DNA of 6,819 bases, taken from assembly GCA_015520245.1 (NCBI GenBank), contig WAQM01000099.1:1-6819 (forward strand), read 5' to 3'. Under the pieces are notes generated by a model, which searched no databases, was not told where the DNA came from, and saw only the letters and a list, made by a program, of their open reading frames with translations. This document shows positions 4,969 to 6,819 of the stretch, piece by piece. The stretch's first letter is position 1. Each line of letters begins with the position of its first letter. The stretch comes from Pyrodictiaceae archaeon. Lineage in GTDB: Archaea > Thermoproteota > Thermoprotei_A > Sulfolobales > Pyrodictiaceae. Made by a program: the position numbers and the translations under genes.

Positions 4969-6387
4969 ATGAGCCTCGACCCGTTCTTCAGGCCGAGGGG
5001 CGTGGCGGTCGTCGGAGCGACGCCGCGCCCGGGGGCCCCCGGCTACGTCATCGTCGAGCAGCTGAGGAGGAAGTACCGCGGCCGCGTGTACCCGGTCAAC
5101 CCGAAGTACGAGGAGGTCCTGGGGCTCCCCAGCTACCCCAGCCTCCTCGACGTGCCCGACCCCGTCGACCTGGCCGTAGTCGTCGTCGCGGCGCCCAAGG
5201 TGCCCGGCGTGGTCGAGGAGGCCGGCAGGAGGGGTGTGCCGGCGGTCATAGTGGTGAGCGGGGGCTTCGCTGAGGTCGGCGGCGAGGGCGTCGAGCTCCA
5301 GAGGAGGCTCATCGAGGTCGCCAGGAGGTACGGGGTCCGCGTGATCGGGCCGAACTGCATCGGCGTCCTGGACACCTCGAGCGGTCTCGACACCTTCTTC
5401 CTCCCCGAGGACAGGCTGCCCAGGCCGCCGCGGGGCCCCGTGGCCATAGCCAGCCAGAGCGGGGCCCTGCTGTCGATGTGGCTGGAGTGGATGGCAGCGG
5501 AGGGCCTCGGGGTGTCCAAGGCGGTGAGCTACGGGAACAAGGTCGACGTGGACGAGGTCGACGTGATAGAGTACCTCGTGGAGGACCCGGACACGAAGAT
5601 CATACTGCTCTACATTGAGGGGCTGAGGCCCGGCCGCGGCAGGGCGTTCGTGGAGGCCGTGAGGCGCGCGCTGGCCGCCGGGAAGCCGGTCGTCGCACTT
5701 AAGGGCGGGAGGACCGAGCGGGGCGCGCTGGCCGCCAGGAGCCACACCGCGGCCCTGGCCTCCGGCTACCAGCTCTACCGGGCCGTCTTCAAGCAGGCGG
5801 GCGTGGTGGAGGTCGAGGACATGCAGGCGCTCTTCGACGTCGCCAAGGCCTACGTGATGCTGGGGCCGCTGAGGGGGCGCAGGCTGCTGATAGTCACCAA
5901 CGCGGGCGGCGAGGGGGTGCTGGCGACGGACTACGCCGACATGTACGGGCTCGAGGTGCCCCAGCTCGGCGCCGAGGTCAGGGAGAGGCTCCGGAGGCAC
6001 CTGCCGCCCCACGCCGTCGTGGGCAACCCCGTCGACCTGACCGCCGACACGGACGACGAGAGGTACAGGGTGGTCTTCGACGAGGTGCTCAGCCGCGAGC
6101 GCTTCGACGCGGTGCTGGTCATAGCGCCGCCCCACCCGCCTGGCATGAGCTGGAGGGTGGCCGAGTACGCGGCCGACGCCATGAGGAGGTTCGGCGTGCC
6201 GTTCGCCGCGGTGGTCACGGGGGGTAAGCTGGCCGAGGCGCTGGCGGCGGAGTTCGAGAGGCGCGGGGTGCCGGCCTACCCGACCCCCGAGCGCGGCGTC
6301 CGCGCCCTGGCGGCGCTCGCGGCCATCGGCGAGGCCATGGGGAGGGCCAGGAGGCTGCTCGCCGGTGCCCGCGGAGCCGATCGTTAG
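4969..6387 (+). CDS. acdA: ADP-forming acetyl/acyl-CoA synthetase, alpha subunit, 472 aa
   Basis: AcdA binds the acyl-CoA and carries the phosphohistidine that passes phosphate to ADP on AcdB, making ATP from acyl-CoA in the cytosol. Domain order fits: a CoA-binding Rossmann domain (about 1-130) starting FFRPRGVAVVGATPRPG and ending GPNCIGVLD (127-135); a ligase-like domain (about 150-290) with SQSGALLS (162-169), YGNKVDVDEVD (188-198) and YIEG (215-218); and a third domain (about 300-470) opening LLIVTNAGGEGVLATD. The probable phosphohistidine is His259 in SHTAALAS, where relatives usually read SHTGxLAG; Glu217 is the likely stabilising Glu. There is no C-terminal ATP-grasp or GNAT domain, so it is the separate alpha subunit, to be paired with acdB upstream. 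ATG is chosen because MSLDPFF is the family N-terminus; the frame is open 33 codons further into tldD without family similarity. Its 3' end overlaps the next gene by 23 bp. Confidence 0.95.
   Translation: MSLDPFFRPRGVAVVGATPRPGAPGYVIVEQLRRKYRGRVYPVNPKYEEVLGLPSYPSLLDVPDPVDLAVVVVAAPKVPGVVEEAGRRGVPAVIVVSGGFAEVGGEGVELQRRLIEVARRYGVRVIGPNCIGVLDTSSGLDTFFLPEDRLPRPPRGPVAIASQSGALLSMWLEWMAAEGLGVSKAVSYGNKVDVDEVDVIEYLVEDPDTKIILLYIEGLRPGRGRAFVEAVRRALAAGKPVVALKGGRTERGALAARSHTAALASGYQLYRAVFKQAGVVEVEDMQALFDVAKAYVMLGPLRGRRLLIVTNAGGEGVLATDYADMYGLEVPQLGAEVRERLRRHLPPHAVVGNPVDLTADTDDERYRVVFDEVLSRERFDAVLVIAPPHPPGMSWRVAEYAADAMRRFGVPFAAVVTGGKLAEALAAEFERRGVPAYPTPERGVRALAALAAIGEAMGRARRLLAGARGADR
6350..6354 (+). promoter_or_regulatory. 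Possible ribosome-binding site of the ABC ATPase gene
   Basis: GGAGG inside the end of acdA, 10 nt before GTG 6365. It supports an overlapping, translationally coupled start. Confidence 0.4.
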
Positions 6388-6819
6388 GCTCGTCGACGTC
6401 TACAAGGTCTACCGGGCAGGCGAGGTCGAGACCGTAGCGCTCAGAGGCGTGAGCCTCGAGGTCTACCCCCGCGACTTCATCGCCATCATGGGGCCGAGCG
6501 GTAGCGGCAAGACGACCCTGCTGAACATAATGGGGCTCCTGGACAGGCCCACCCGGGGCCGCGTCTACGTCAAGGGCCTCGACGTGTCGAGGCTGAGCGA
6601 CCGCCAGCTTGCCCGGCTGCGCAACCGCGTCATAGGCTTCGTCTTCCAGCAGTTCAACCTGATAAACAGGCTGACGGTGCTCGAGAACATCGAGCTGCCC
6701 CTCGTGGCCCGCGGGGTGCCGCGGAGGCTGAGGCGCGAGCTGGCCGTCAAGGCGCTGCTGCGCGTCGGCGGGGACCCCTCCTGGCTGCCCAAGAAGCCCC
6801 TGCAGCTGAGCGGCGGCCA
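6365..6819 (+). CDS. ABC transporter ATP-binding protein, LolD/MacB (MJ0796-like) type, N-terminal part (3' end outside window)
   Basis: The first 151 residues of an ABC ATPase, the cytosolic motor of a membrane transporter. Visible are the first strand IVRLVDVYKVY (6-16), then GEVETVALRGVSLEV, Walker A GPSGSGKT (43-50), NIMGLLDRPTRGRV (54-67), the Q-loop GFVFQQFNLI (91-100) with Gln95, LTVLENIELPL (103-113) and the signature LSGG starting at residue 148, cut by the window edge. The GEVExxALRGVS start and the FQQFNLI/LTVLENIELPL elements point to the LolD/MacB/FtsE-like group, which usually pairs with a FtsX/MacB-type permease; that permease is not in the window. Walker B and the H-loop lie beyond the edge. 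GTG 6365 is the only suitable start before the first strand and makes a 23-bp overlap with acdA, so it is likely in the same operon. The exported substrate is unknown. The usual G before the DF/EF pair is Arg here (YPRDF). Confidence 0.93.
   Translation, partial: MPAEPIVRLVDVYKVYRAGEVETVALRGVSLEVYPRDFIAIMGPSGSGKTTLLNIMGLLDRPTRGRVYVKGLDVSRLSDRQLARLRNRVIGFVFQQFNLINRLTVLENIELPLVARGVPRRLRRELAVKALLRVGGDPSWLPKKPLQLSGG

Noticed and set aside
4954..6135. 393-codon open frame on the minus strand opposite acdA
   Set aside because: It mirrors the sense gene; its translation is rich in His, Arg, Gly and Asp with no recognisable domain, as expected from GC-rich third positions.
6565..6792. 75-codon minus-strand open frame opposite the ABC ATPase
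   Set aside because: Ser/Arg/Thr-rich mirror of the sense gene, which has clear Walker A, Q-loop and signature motifs.

Overview
The window reads as chromosomal DNA of a thermophilic archaeon, most likely a Thermoproteota (crenarchaeal) lineage with unusually high GC (roughly two thirds or more by eye). The reasons are an aspartate transporter very close to Pyrococcus GltPh, separately encoded alpha and beta subunits of ADP-forming acyl-CoA synthetase, heavy use of AGG (Arg) and ATA (Ile), GTG starts in four of the five genes whose starts lie in the window, and GGTGG/GGAGG-type ribosome-binding sites. The species cannot be named from this sequence.

Layout. From the left edge to 534 (+) is the C-terminal part of an MgtE/SLC41-type divalent cation transporter. 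It ends tail-to-tail with a minus-strand SagB-type nitroreductase (531-1358); the two stop codons overlap in one CTAA. Upstream of that, also on the minus strand, is the Na+-coupled aspartate/glutamate symporter (1402-2673). A 128-bp divergent promoter region (2674-2801) separates it from a plus-strand run: acdB (2802-3536), tldD (3581-4957), acdA (4969-6387) and the first part of a LolD/MacB-type ABC ATPase (6365 to the right edge). Gaps shrink along the run from 44 bp to 11 bp to a 23-bp overlap, so tldD-acdA-ABC is probably one transcript, with acdB either leading it or having its own promoter. No gap exceeds 128 bp. I see no RNA gene, CRISPR array, insertion sequence or prophage.

How the genes may work together (inference). 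Several genes fit peptide and amino-acid fermentation: uptake of acidic amino acids, a TldD metallopeptidase, and ATP formation from acyl-CoA by AcdA/AcdB. The nitroreductase, cation transporter and ABC ATPase have no evident link to this theme.

I do not see a clear new biological system. The observations most worth a second look are tldD (without tldE) sitting between the two subunits of one enzyme, an apparent Lys-to-Arg change in the SagB-type catalytic motif, and AT-rich patches with start-proximal GC palindromes upstream of the non-coupled genes.
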